From JANOAR01 sp031411235 (GTDB lineage: Bacteria > Verrucomicrobiota > Verrucomicrobiia > Verrucomicrobiales > Verrucomicrobiaceae), in contig JANOAR010000052.1 in assembly GCA_031411235.1 (NCBI GenBank), positions 1 to 64,000 on the forward strand: DNA of 64,000 bases. Reading direction: 5' to 3'. The first letter of the stretch is position 1; every line of letters starts with the position of its first letter. This document shows, piece by piece, positions 42,196 through 50,093 of this stretch. The position numbers and the translations under genes are program-made. The notes beneath the pieces are model-generated. The model was given only the letters and a program-made list of their open reading frames with translations, was not told the DNA's origin and made no database searches.

Positions 42196-43326
42196 TCATT
42201 GATGGCAAGTGGTAGAATGACTGCCGATACGCCACCCGGCGAGCACCTTCGGCAGCAGTTCGTGCTCGGCGGCCTTGATCCGTGCCGTCACCACAGGAGT
42301 CGTATCGCCGATATGGATGGGCACCCGCGCTTGGGCGAGGACTTTACCACCGTCCAGTTCCTCGGTAACGAGGTGGATGGAGGTGCCCGTATGCAGCTCG
42401 CCATCGTCGATGGCACGTTGCACCGCATTGCTGCCTTTGAACTTGGGCAACAGGGAAGGATGCAGGTTAATGATGCGCCCCTGGAAGGCGCCGAGCGTCG
42501 GCTCGCGGAGCAAGCGCATGAACCCTGCAAGCACCACGACATCGGGTGCCGTGCGCTGGAGATGCTCTAGCACCTCCTTCTGCGCCGACTCGACGAAGCG
42601 CGTTGGATTCAGCCCAGGATCGACGAAACGGCTGTCGAGTTTGAGCGCCAGCGCTTGCTTGAGGATGCCGCTATCGCGCCTATCGCTGATCACGCAGACG
42701 ATCTCGGCCTTCAGCGCCCCTGAGGCGATAGCGTCGGTGATGGCTTTGAAATTGCTGCCCTCGCCGGAGCCCAGCACCGCGATGCGCAATGCCCTGCTAG
42801 GCGCTGTGCCAGCAGCCTCAGAGGCAGTGTCGGAAGAACTTGCCATACGCTTCAGTGTGTTTGTCGTCGAGCGACCAGGGACGAGTGGCAGCAGGTGGAT
42901 GCCCGCCTTCACCGCCTCCAGCGCAGCTCGCTCCTCGGCGTTCAGCGTCTCCAGCGTGTAGTCACCGCCTTTGGCATAAAGGTGCGGGCGTATGGCCTCG
43001 ATGAGCCCCGTCACTCTCGGTTCATTGAAGACGCACACGGCATCCACCGCCCTCAGTCCGCAGAGGATTTCAGCGCGATCTTCCTCGGTGTTAATGGGGC
43101 GCGAGGGGCCTTTGAGTTCGCGCACCGAGGCATCCGAATTCACCGCCACCACCAGAGCATCGCCCAGCGCACGCGCTTCATTGAGGTAACGAACATGCCC
43201 AGCATGGAGCAAGTCGAAGCAACCATTGGTGAATACAAGGCGCTTGCCGCGTTTGGAAAGGCGGTTGCGCAGGGCGCGAATCTCTTCGGGCGTTGAAATA
43301 AAGCTGGGAGGGGCACCAGGGGGCAT
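42196..43326 (-). CDS. Natural fusion: heptose-1-phosphate adenylyltransferase (RfaE2) and GAR transformylase (PurN)
   Basis: 376 residues. Residues 10-160 match the nucleotidyltransferase domain of RfaE/HldE (RFVFTNGCFDLLHAGH-type start: LVFTNGCFDLLHAGHVRYLN, motif HAGH; KGGDYTLETL; PGRSTTNTLKRM). A Ser/Ala linker (about 162-178) leads to PurN (RIAVLGSGEGSNFKAITDAI at 181, INLHPSLLPKFKG at 286-298, DGGKVLAQARVPI). N287, H289 and D325 are at the same mutual spacing (2 and 38) as E. coli PurN N106/H108/D144, so catalysis looks intact. The first step makes ADP-heptose for LPS, the second the third step of purine synthesis; no frameshift joins them. Fusion of these two is unexpected. Confidence 0.9.
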   Translation of the reverse strand: MPPGAPPSFISTPEEIRALRNRLSKRGKRLVFTNGCFDLLHAGHVRYLNEARALGDALVVAVNSDASVRELKGPSRPINTEEDRAEILCGLRAVDAVCVFNEPRVTGLIEAIRPHLYAKGGDYTLETLNAEERAALEAVKAGIHLLPLVPGRSTTNTLKRMASSSDTASEAAGTAPSRALRIAVLGSGEGSNFKAITDAIASGALKAEIVCVISDRRDSGILKQALALKLDSRFVDPGLNPTRFVESAQKEVLEHLQRTAPDVVVLAGFMRLLREPTLGAFQGRIINLHPSLLPKFKGSNAVQRAIDDGELHTGTSIHLVTEELDGGKVLAQARVPIHIGDTTPVVTARIKAAEHELLPKVLAGWRIGSHSTTCHQ

Positions 43327-43341
43327 GGCCGTTCATGGCAT

Positions 43342-43370
43342 GGGCTAGGCGTCTTCGCAAGACGTAGCCC
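43342..43370. repeat. REP-like stem-loop, TGGGCTA core
   Basis: GGGCTAGGCGTCTT (43342-43355) and AAGACGTAGCCC (43359-43370) pair with a two-base bulge around CGC. Between the divergent RfaE2-PurN and amidase genes; probably another REP-type palindrome. Confidence 0.6.
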
Positions 43371-43476
43371 ACTTGGCACGCGGCTTGGGATTTGCGGAAT
43401 GCCCCTATCTGTGTAGGATCAGTGCTCCCCCGCTCCCAGTTTTTATATTTCGGAACCCCGTCCCCTTTCCAAACGC

Positions 43477-45006
43477 ATGAGTTTCTACCCCACACGCCCT
43501 CTGCTTGGCATGATTCTGAGCGGCTTCCTTGTGCTGGCTTTTTCACCCGGCCTGAGAGCCCAAGAAGCACCGAAAGAGGCAGAAAAGAAGGGCGGATTTT
43601 TTAGCCGTTTGTTCAAAGGCGACAAGGACAAAGCCCCCGAAGCGCCGCCCGTAGTAGCGCCACCCGAGAAAAAGCCGACGCCCAAAAGCAAACCCAAAGC
43701 CCCAACCACGAGCAAGCCCAAGGCAACCCCCGAAGCAAAGCCAACCCAAAAGCCCACCCCGCCGAGCGACAAAAAATCGCCCACCGTGACGGTGAAATCC
43801 CGCGACACAGGCAAGCCCACCACCCCGCCTAAGACCACTAAGCCCAAGCCGCCCGCGCCAGCCACCGTCGCCAAGCCCACGACAGAAAAGCCCGCCACCC
43901 CACCCAGCACCAAGCCCGAGGGTAAATCGCTGGATGCACAATTCGGCAAAACCACCCCTCCTACCCCTCCCAAGCCCAGCACCGCCGCGACGGCTCCAGC
44001 GACAAAACCGGAACCAGCCAAGCCTACGCCCAGCACAACAGCTAGCAGTGATTCCTCCATCGCGCCGCCTTTGCCCTCCAATACCAGTTGGGAAGTCGTC
44101 AAAAAGAACGGACGCGACTACGTCACCGCCGAGAGCATGCAGCGCTTCTTCCGCTTCGCCACGCTGAAGCGCACAGGCAACCATGTGTGGTTCAACTCCG
44201 TCACCGTCATTATGAAAGCCGAGATCGGCAGCCAGGATTTGCTCATCAACAGCATCAAATTCATCCTCAGCCACCCCGTCGATGAGAGCGATGGCAAGGC
44301 GCTCATCTCACGCGTGGATCTCTGCAAACTCATCGACCCCGTGCTGCGCCCCAGCTACATCACCACCTCGGCTCCCTTTGATACCGTCGTCATCGACGCT
44401 GGCCATGGCGGCCATGATTCAGGTGCCCGTGGCGTCTATGGTTTTGAAAAAGACTTCACTCTGCAAATGGCTAAAGCGGTGCGCACCGCCCTGCAAAACA
44501 GAGGCGTCAAAGTGCAAATGACACGCGACACCGATGTCTTCATCCCCCTGCGTGGTCGCGTCGAAGTCGCCAACGCCATCCCCAACTCCATCCTCGTCAG
44601 CCTGCACTTCAACTCTGGCGGCTCCTCGGCCACAGGTATCGAAACCTTCGCCCTCTCGCCCCAGGGTAGCTCCTCCACCTTCATGGGCGAGCGCGGTTGG
44701 GATACCTCGTCCTTCAGCGGCAACCGCCAGGACTCCGAGAACATCGCCCTCGCCACCGCCGTCCACGCCATGGTGATCAACAAATTCAAAATCGTCGATC
44801 GCGGCATCAAGCGCGCCCGCTTCACCGTACTCACCGGTTGCTTACGTCCCGGCATCCTGTTTGAAGGTGGCTTCATAACGAACGCCACCGAGTGCCGCCT
44901 CATCGCCGCAGACAACTATCGCCTACTGCTCGCCAATACCATCGCCGACGGCATCCTCAACTACCGCAAAGCCTTGCAGCCAAGAGTCGGCACGACCGTG
45001 CGATAG
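43477..45006 (+). CDS. N-acetylmuramoyl-L-alanine amidase (Amidase_3, AmiC-like)
   Basis: 509 residues. Signal peptide (about 1-29), a long Lys/Pro/Thr-rich linker (about 50-200, KPTPKSKPKAPTT-like), a small domain (about 205-295) and the zinc amidase domain (about 301-505): IDAGHGGHDSGARG (first His ligand), EKDFTLQ (Glu), VSLHFNSGG (second His), ILFEGGFITNATECRLI (catalytic Glu). It cuts the peptide from glycan strands, for cell separation. The basic-Pro linker is much longer than in E. coli amidases and may span the periplasm or bind wall polymers. Confidence 0.9.
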   Translation: MSFYPTRPLLGMILSGFLVLAFSPGLRAQEAPKEAEKKGGFFSRLFKGDKDKAPEAPPVVAPPEKKPTPKSKPKAPTTSKPKATPEAKPTQKPTPPSDKKSPTVTVKSRDTGKPTTPPKTTKPKPPAPATVAKPTTEKPATPPSTKPEGKSLDAQFGKTTPPTPPKPSTAATAPATKPEPAKPTPSTTASSDSSIAPPLPSNTSWEVVKKNGRDYVTAESMQRFFRFATLKRTGNHVWFNSVTVIMKAEIGSQDLLINSIKFILSHPVDESDGKALISRVDLCKLIDPVLRPSYITTSAPFDTVVIDAGHGGHDSGARGVYGFEKDFTLQMAKAVRTALQNRGVKVQMTRDTDVFIPLRGRVEVANAIPNSILVSLHFNSGGSSATGIETFALSPQGSSSTFMGERGWDTSSFSGNRQDSENIALATAVHAMVINKFKIVDRGIKRARFTVLTGCLRPGILFEGGFITNATECRLIAADNYRLLLANTIADGILNYRKALQPRVGTTVR

Positions 45007-45019
45007 AGCGTTGAGCCTT

Positions 45020-45643
45020 TCAATGAGGCTGAAGCCGTAGCACCACCGCCCACAGCACAGGCGGCAACAGCAAGCTCAGCCCGATGGCCATCTGCGGATT
45101 CTCCTGGCCTGCCGCGCCAATGGCAGCATAAACAAAACTCATCGGTAATGAGCCGCAGATGAGCGCCAGGGTGAAGGTGCGGGCTGGCATCCGCGTCAGC
45201 CCCGCAAGGCATGACACCACCTCGGGCAACAGTGGCAACCAGCGCGACGCGGCAACCAGCCAGGGGCCACTGCGGAGGAAGCGCGACTCATGTTGCGCCA
45301 GCGCATCCGCCCCCGTCAGCCAAGTCGCAAACCCATGGCCCAAGCCACGGCACAGCCAATAGCCGAGCAATCCCGATGCGACCGACCCCACCGTGCCCAC
45401 CAACCCACCGATCCACACCCCATACAAATAGCCCGCCGCACTCATGACCGGCGTCGCAGGAATAGGCAGAAACAAGTCCGACATCATCAAACCAATCACC
45501 GCGAGCCAGCCCCACGCCCCCCAGCCGCGCAGCCACTGCACCGCCGCATCACCCGTAAACCAGCGCATGAAGTCATCCCCCCAAATGGCGAAGGGGATGC
45601 AGAAGAGCACAATGAGCGCGAGGGCAGTCCAGAGAAGGCGCAT
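45020..45643 (-). CDS. VTT-domain membrane protein (TVP38/DedA-like)
   Basis: 207 residues with about five to six helices and the VTT signature: PIPATPVMSAAGYLYG (first re-entrant part), GSVASGLLGYWLCRGLG, and RWLPLLPEVVSCLAGLTRMP followed by FTLALICGSLPMSFVYAAIG. Family members transport or scramble lipids. Downstream neighbour is the convergent amidase by 14 bp. Confidence 0.88.
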   Translation of the reverse strand: MRLLWTALALIVLFCIPFAIWGDDFMRWFTGDAAVQWLRGWGAWGWLAVIGLMMSDLFLPIPATPVMSAAGYLYGVWIGGLVGTVGSVASGLLGYWLCRGLGHGFATWLTGADALAQHESRFLRSGPWLVAASRWLPLLPEVVSCLAGLTRMPARTFTLALICGSLPMSFVYAAIGAAGQENPQMAIGLSLLLPPVLWAVVLRLQPH

Positions 45644-45673
45644 GGTGAAAATGGCAATGCAGCAGCAGCTCGA

Positions 45674-46396
45674 TCAATCCAAATCAAAGAGCAGTATCGT
45701 CGCCTTCTCACGCGCCGTGATGTCGAGCGTCATGTCGGCATAAGTCGTCAGCGACGCACCGTCACCTTCGCTCAGCGCTTCGCCATTCAGCGTCACCTTG
45801 CCTTCAGCGACCTGGAGCCAGACACTGCGGCCAGCCCTCAGCGTATGCGTGCATGGCTCAGACGCATTGAGCTTGCCGAGGAAAAGCTCGGCATCCTGGC
45901 GCATCGCCATGCTGCCCTCGCGGCCCGACTTGCTCGCGATCAGATGCAGCTTGCCAGCCGCCGCGCCAGCCATCGGCATCTCCGCATAGCGCGGCTCAGC
46001 ATCGCGCTCATCTGGCATGATCCAGATCTGGTAAAGGTGGACGGCCTCCGTTTTGGAAGGGTTGAACTCGCTGTGCTGCACACCGCTGCCAGCGCTCATG
46101 TATTGGAAGTCGCCCGTCTCGATGATGCGTCCATTGCCCATGCTATCCTTGTGCTGAAGCTGGCCGCTGATGATGTACGTGATGATCTCCATGTCCCGAT
46201 GTGGATGCGTGCCAAAGCCCTGCCCTGGGGCCACGCGATCCTCATTCATCACCCGCAGGCTGCGGAAGCGCATATGTGCAGGGTCATGGTAGTCGGCAAA
46301 AGAAAACGTATGTGTCGCCTTCAGCCAACCGTGGTCGGCAAAGCCGCGATCCTTGGCGCGGCGGATGTTCAGCTTGGGAAGTGAGTTCGTATTCAT
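45674..46396 (-). CDS. Pirin / quercetinase-like cupin (YhhW type)
   Basis: 240 residues from ATG 46396; an upstream in-frame start (46459) is unlikely. Pirin motifs: HTFSFADYHDPAHMRFRSLR, GFGTHPHRDMEIITYIISG (His-His-x-Glu metal ligands H-P-H-R-D-M-E), GVQHSEFN. Bicupin iron protein with quercetin 2,3-dioxygenase activity in E. coli YhhW. The C-terminal cupin half is complete (GRSVWLQVAEGKVTLNG). Convergent to DedA-like? No, same strand; 31 bp separate them, so cotranscription is likely. Confidence 0.9.
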   Translation of the reverse strand: MNTNSLPKLNIRRAKDRGFADHGWLKATHTFSFADYHDPAHMRFRSLRVMNEDRVAPGQGFGTHPHRDMEIITYIISGQLQHKDSMGNGRIIETGDFQYMSAGSGVQHSEFNPSKTEAVHLYQIWIMPDERDAEPRYAEMPMAGAAAGKLHLIASKSGREGSMAMRQDAELFLGKLNASEPCTHTLRAGRSVWLQVAEGKVTLNGEALSEGDGASLTTYADMTLDITAREKATILLFDLD

Positions 46397-46591
46397 AGGA
46401 GGGTGGGAGGACGGGTTCGGAGCGGCCTCAATTCCTTGGCCATCCACCCTCCCGCACACTCGATCAACTGCGGTTTTTCAGTTGAACCGTTCACTTGACC
46501 CGCCCCGTTCATCTGCGGCAAAGTCGCCGCCCTTTCGCGAGGCTACTTCTCCCGAATAACCCAACTCAACTACTACCCTTACACACCCGAC

Positions 46592-47749
46592 ATGAGCCGA
46601 AAAATTCGATATGGAATGGTGGGCGGCGGGCGCGGCGCTTTCATTGGAGCCGTGCATCGTATCGCCGCCGCGATGGATCAGCAGATCGAACTCGTCTGCG
46701 GAGCCTTCTCCTCAGACGCCGAGAAGTCCAAGGCCTCCGGGGCCGACCTCTTCCTCCCCGCCGAGCGCTGCTACGACAGCTATGAGGAGATGATCAAAAC
46801 CGAAGCCTCCCTCCCCTCGGACAAACGCATGGACTTCCTCGCCATCGTCACGCCGAATCACATGCACTTTCCCCCTGCCAAGATGGCGCTGGAAAATGGC
46901 TTTCACGTCCTCAGCGACAAGCCTGCGACCTTCGACTTGAAGGAATCCAAAGAACTCGCCGCCCTGGTGAAAAAGACCGGCCAACTCTACGGCCTCACCC
47001 ACAACTACACGGGCTACCCGCTCGTCAAACAAGCACGCGAAATGATCGCTGCTGGCAAGCTCGGCAAAATCCGCAAAGTCGTCGTCGAGTACCCCCAAGG
47101 CTGGCTCGCCACCAAGATCGAAGACAGCGGCCAGAAGCAAGCTGGCTGGCGCACTGATCCCAAGCGCTCCGGTGCCGCAGGCTGCGTCGGCGACATAGGC
47201 ACCCATGCCGAGAACCTCGCCGAGTACATGACTGGGCTAAAAATCAGCGAACTCGCCGCCGACATCACTGCCTTCGTCGAAGGCCGTCTGCTCGATGACG
47301 ATGCCAACATCCTGCTGCGCTTCGAAGGCGGAGCCAAGGGCGTGCTGCACTGCTCACAGATCGCCGTCGGCGAGGAAAACAACGTCAATATTCGCGTCTG
47401 GGGCGAAAAGGGCGGCTTGGAGTGGCACCAGAAAGAGCCCAACACCATGATCGTGAAGTGGCTCGAAGAGCCCATGCAAATCTACCGCACCGCCAACGGC
47501 TACCTCGGCGACGCCGCCAAAGCCGCAGGCCGCACGCCCCCCGCACACCCCGAAGGCTACCTCGAAGCCTTCGCCAACATCTACAAAAACTTCGCCAACC
47601 ACATCCGGGCTCGAATTGATGAAAAGGAAGCCGACGCGATCACCATCGACTACCCCAAGATCGACGATGGCATCCGTGGCATGGCCTTCATCGAAGCCGT
47701 CGTACAGTCCAGCAAGGACAACGCCGCGTGGACGAAGTTGGATGTGTAG
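46592..47749 (+). CDS. Gfo/Idh/MocA family oxidoreductase (cytoplasmic)
   Basis: 385 residues. NAD(P)-binding motif GMVGGGRGAFIG at 8-19, FLAIVTPNHMHFPPAKMALENG, catalytic Lys in SDKPATFDL, and C-terminal substrate domain with GAAGCVGDIGTHAENLAEYMTG. Enzymes of this family oxidise or isomerise sugars and inositols. No signal peptide, unlike the second one at 48452. Substrate cannot be predicted. Confidence 0.9.
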   Translation: MSRKIRYGMVGGGRGAFIGAVHRIAAAMDQQIELVCGAFSSDAEKSKASGADLFLPAERCYDSYEEMIKTEASLPSDKRMDFLAIVTPNHMHFPPAKMALENGFHVLSDKPATFDLKESKELAALVKKTGQLYGLTHNYTGYPLVKQAREMIAAGKLGKIRKVVVEYPQGWLATKIEDSGQKQAGWRTDPKRSGAAGCVGDIGTHAENLAEYMTGLKISELAADITAFVEGRLLDDDANILLRFEGGAKGVLHCSQIAVGEENNVNIRVWGEKGGLEWHQKEPNTMIVKWLEEPMQIYRTANGYLGDAAKAAGRTPPAHPEGYLEAFANIYKNFANHIRARIDEKEADAITIDYPKIDDGIRGMAFIEAVVQSSKDNAAWTKLDV

Positions 47750-47760
47750 CAGTGAGCAGC

Positions 47761-47784
47761 GCCGCGTTCTGGCGAGTGCTGCGC
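47761..47784. repeat. REP-like palindrome copy
   Basis: GCCGCGTTCTGGCGAGTGCTGCGC, the inverted form of the motif at 8997 and 28132, immediately after the oxidoreductase stop. Confidence 0.6.
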
Positions 47785-47835
47785 TTTATTTCCACCGTAC
47801 CTAGCCTTCACGCCCGCTACACCCCCGAAATAAAA

Positions 47836-47862
47836 GAGCCGCCGGAGATGATCCGGCGGCTC
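47836..47862 (-). terminator. Terminator of the Ala-rich protein gene
   Basis: On the minus strand GAGCCGCCGG and CCGGCGGCTC form a 10-bp perfect stem, followed by TTTTATTTC; 51 bp past the stop at 47913. Confidence 0.75.
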
Positions 47863-47912
47863 ATGTTATTAAAGGTTCTTGGTTTGCTCGCCGCTGACGG
47901 CGACTTTGCGAA

Positions 47913-48293
47913 TTAAGCGCCAACGACAGCAGCGGTCGCCGCGACAGCCGTTGTGGCAGTCACCGTGACGATGCCTGCGGCAGCCGCAGCGGCGGCAGCA
48001 CGGGCAGCCGCAGCAGCGCTGCTAGCTTGCTCGATACCTGCAAGGCCACGATAGGTGCGGCCATTCTTTTGCACAAGACCACGGCTGACGAGGCCCTGGA
48101 GCTTTTCATACGAGCGCAGGCGAAGCATTTCCTCACCGCCGCTGACAGCATTTTTCAGCTTCAGATTGTCATACACCAGACCAAAGAGGGCGTTGAACTC
48201 ATGGGTCTTTCCAGTGGATAGAACATTCACCAATTCATCGGTGACATGGTCAGGTACGCGGCGAGAGAAGCGGGTTTTGCGAGTTGTAGCCAT
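47913..48293 (-). CDS. Small basic protein with Ala-repeat tail, possible DNA-binding protein
   Basis: 126 residues from ATG 48293 (MATTRKTRFSRRVPDHVTDE; an upstream ATG at 48311 adds six residues). The centre (about 40-85: LFGLVYDNLKLKNAVSGGEE, RLRSYEKLQGLVSRGLVQKN, GRTYRGLAGIEQ) looks like a helix-turn-wing. The tail is almost only Ala and Val (SSAAAAARAAAAAAAAGIV, TATTAVAATAAVVGA). This composition recalls histone H1-like or Ala-rich nucleoid proteins, but the tail lacks Lys and is hydrophobic, so membrane association or a folding-inert linker is also possible. It is single-copy in the window. Confidence 0.75.
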   Translation of the reverse strand: MATTRKTRFSRRVPDHVTDELVNVLSTGKTHEFNALFGLVYDNLKLKNAVSGGEEMLRLRSYEKLQGLVSRGLVQKNGRTYRGLAGIEQASSAAAAARAAAAAAAAGIVTVTATTAVAATAAVVGA

Positions 48294-48451
48294 AGGCCAC
48301 GAGCCTAACACAACATTTGGGACTTGGCGATGAGTTTGTTGATCTTGTGCGAGATAGTTGCCAGCGTTGGAATGCTTGAAAGATAAGCCCTTACGCGTGC
48401 GTTAGGCGGGGCCGCGCAAGAAAATCAATTTCTTTTTTAGCCCTATTCATC

Positions 48452-49891
48452 ATGCCCATTTCCAACTTTTCACGTCGCCAATTTATAGGTTCCACCGCTG
48501 GTCTAGCCGCTGCCGCAGTCACAGGCCCCAACATCCTCCTTCGTGGCCAACATGGTGCCGGGAAACGCCTCAATTTGGTGCAAATCGGCGCAGGCGGCAA
48601 AGGCCTGTCTGACACCGCTGGCGTCACCTTGGAGCATAACATCATCGCGATGGTGGATGTGGATCAAACACGCCTCGATGAAGCCGCAGCCAAGCGCGAG
48701 AAACACCACCTGAGTGCCAACCAGCCAGCCCCGGCGGCCCCGAAGCTCTTCAAAGACTTCCGCAAGATGTTCGACACGATGGCCAACGAAATTGACGGCG
48801 TCATCGTCGCCACGCCTGACCACACCCACTTCCTCGCCGCCATGTGGGCGCTGGGCCACAAGAAACACGTCTGCGTGCAAAAGCCGCTGTGCAATACCAT
48901 CTGGGAAGTGCGCGAGCTGCACAAAACCGCGAAAGCCGCAGGCGTCGTCACCCAAATGGGCAACCAAGGCCGCACCATGGAAGGTCAGCGCATCGCCAAG
49001 GAATGGATCGAGCAGGGCCGCATCGGCACGCTGAAAGAGATTAAACTCTGGACCAATCGCCCCATCTGGCCACAGGGCCCGATGGACAAAGTGCCCACCC
49101 CAGCGCCCGAGGGCTTCGACTGGGATCTGTGGCTCTCCAGCACACCGCTGGAGCCGCACTTCGAGCTGCCAAAGGACAAACAAACCAAGCGGGCCAGCAG
49201 CGTGCATCCCTTTGCCTGGCGCGGCTGGTGGGCCTGGGGCTCGGGTGCCCTTGGCGACATGGGCTGCCACATCATGGATGCTACCTTCAGCATCCTGGGC
49301 CAAGTCATCCCGACCAAAATCGAAGTCGAAAGCAGTGAAATCAGCACGCTCTGCGCCCCCAACTGGACCAACCTCAAATACCACATGCCCGCCAGCGAGA
49401 AGCAGCAGGCCATGATCGTGAGCTGGAACGATGGCTTCAAAGACGGCGTCGCGAACAAGCCCGAGCGCCCCGAAATGATCAGCGAAGACACCTGGGCCAA
49501 GGCCTCCAGCGGCATGTTATTCATTGGCACCGAAGGTATCGTCTTCGAAGGTGACGCCTACTGCAAAAGCCCCCGCCTCTACCCCACGGAAAAATTTGTC
49601 GAAGCCCGTGCCGACATGGCCAGTGGCAAGCACAAAAAAACCGAGGCCCGCAGCCCCATGCCCGACAACCCTCAAGGCGAGTGGGCGCATTGCATCGTCA
49701 ACGGCGGCACCCCCAGCTCGAACTTCGACTACTCGGCAGCGCTCACAGAATTCGTGCTCCTCGGCAACCTCGCCGTGCGCTCGCAGCAAGCCATTTCCTG
49801 GGACAAAGACGCGATGAAAGTCACCAACGTAGAGTCGGCGAATCAATTCGTGAAGCGCCCCAGCTATCGTCCCGGCTGGCTGACCGCGTAG
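48452..49891 (+). CDS. Tat-exported Gfo/Idh/MocA oxidoreductase
   Basis: 479 residues with a Tat-type start (NFSRRQFIGSTAGLAAAAVTG). Motifs: QIGAGGKG (NAD binding, near 46-53), VATPDHTHFLAAMWAL, QKPLCNTIWEVREL (Lys), and the characteristic WPQGPMDKVPTPAPEGFDW plus FAWRGWWAWGSGALGDMGCH. This exported subfamily is expanded in Planctomycetota and Verrucomicrobiota and is linked to periplasmic sugar oxidation. The C-terminus ends RPSYRPGWLTA, complete. Confidence 0.92.
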   Translation: MPISNFSRRQFIGSTAGLAAAAVTGPNILLRGQHGAGKRLNLVQIGAGGKGLSDTAGVTLEHNIIAMVDVDQTRLDEAAAKREKHHLSANQPAPAAPKLFKDFRKMFDTMANEIDGVIVATPDHTHFLAAMWALGHKKHVCVQKPLCNTIWEVRELHKTAKAAGVVTQMGNQGRTMEGQRIAKEWIEQGRIGTLKEIKLWTNRPIWPQGPMDKVPTPAPEGFDWDLWLSSTPLEPHFELPKDKQTKRASSVHPFAWRGWWAWGSGALGDMGCHIMDATFSILGQVIPTKIEVESSEISTLCAPNWTNLKYHMPASEKQQAMIVSWNDGFKDGVANKPERPEMISEDTWAKASSGMLFIGTEGIVFEGDAYCKSPRLYPTEKFVEARADMASGKHKKTEARSPMPDNPQGEWAHCIVNGGTPSSNFDYSAALTEFVLLGNLAVRSQQAISWDKDAMKVTNVESANQFVKRPSYRPGWLTA

Positions 49892-50093
49892 CTAAGTGGG
49901 GCGAAAAACGATTGCGTGCTCTCACGCATTCCCGTTTGCCAAACGCCCCAGCCTCCCCATACTCAGCGCCCCCGGTTCCCTGCACTGCCTCATTGACCGG
50001 GCTTGGGAGGCACGTAGCCCAGCCTCTTGCGAGTGGATGTTGGAATGCGTTTTATACCATCCAACCCAACTCACTCGCATCGTTAAATCAGTC

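Noticed and set aside
45290..46384. Plus-strand frame across the VTT protein and pirin genes
   Set aside because: Runs antisense through two recognisable families.
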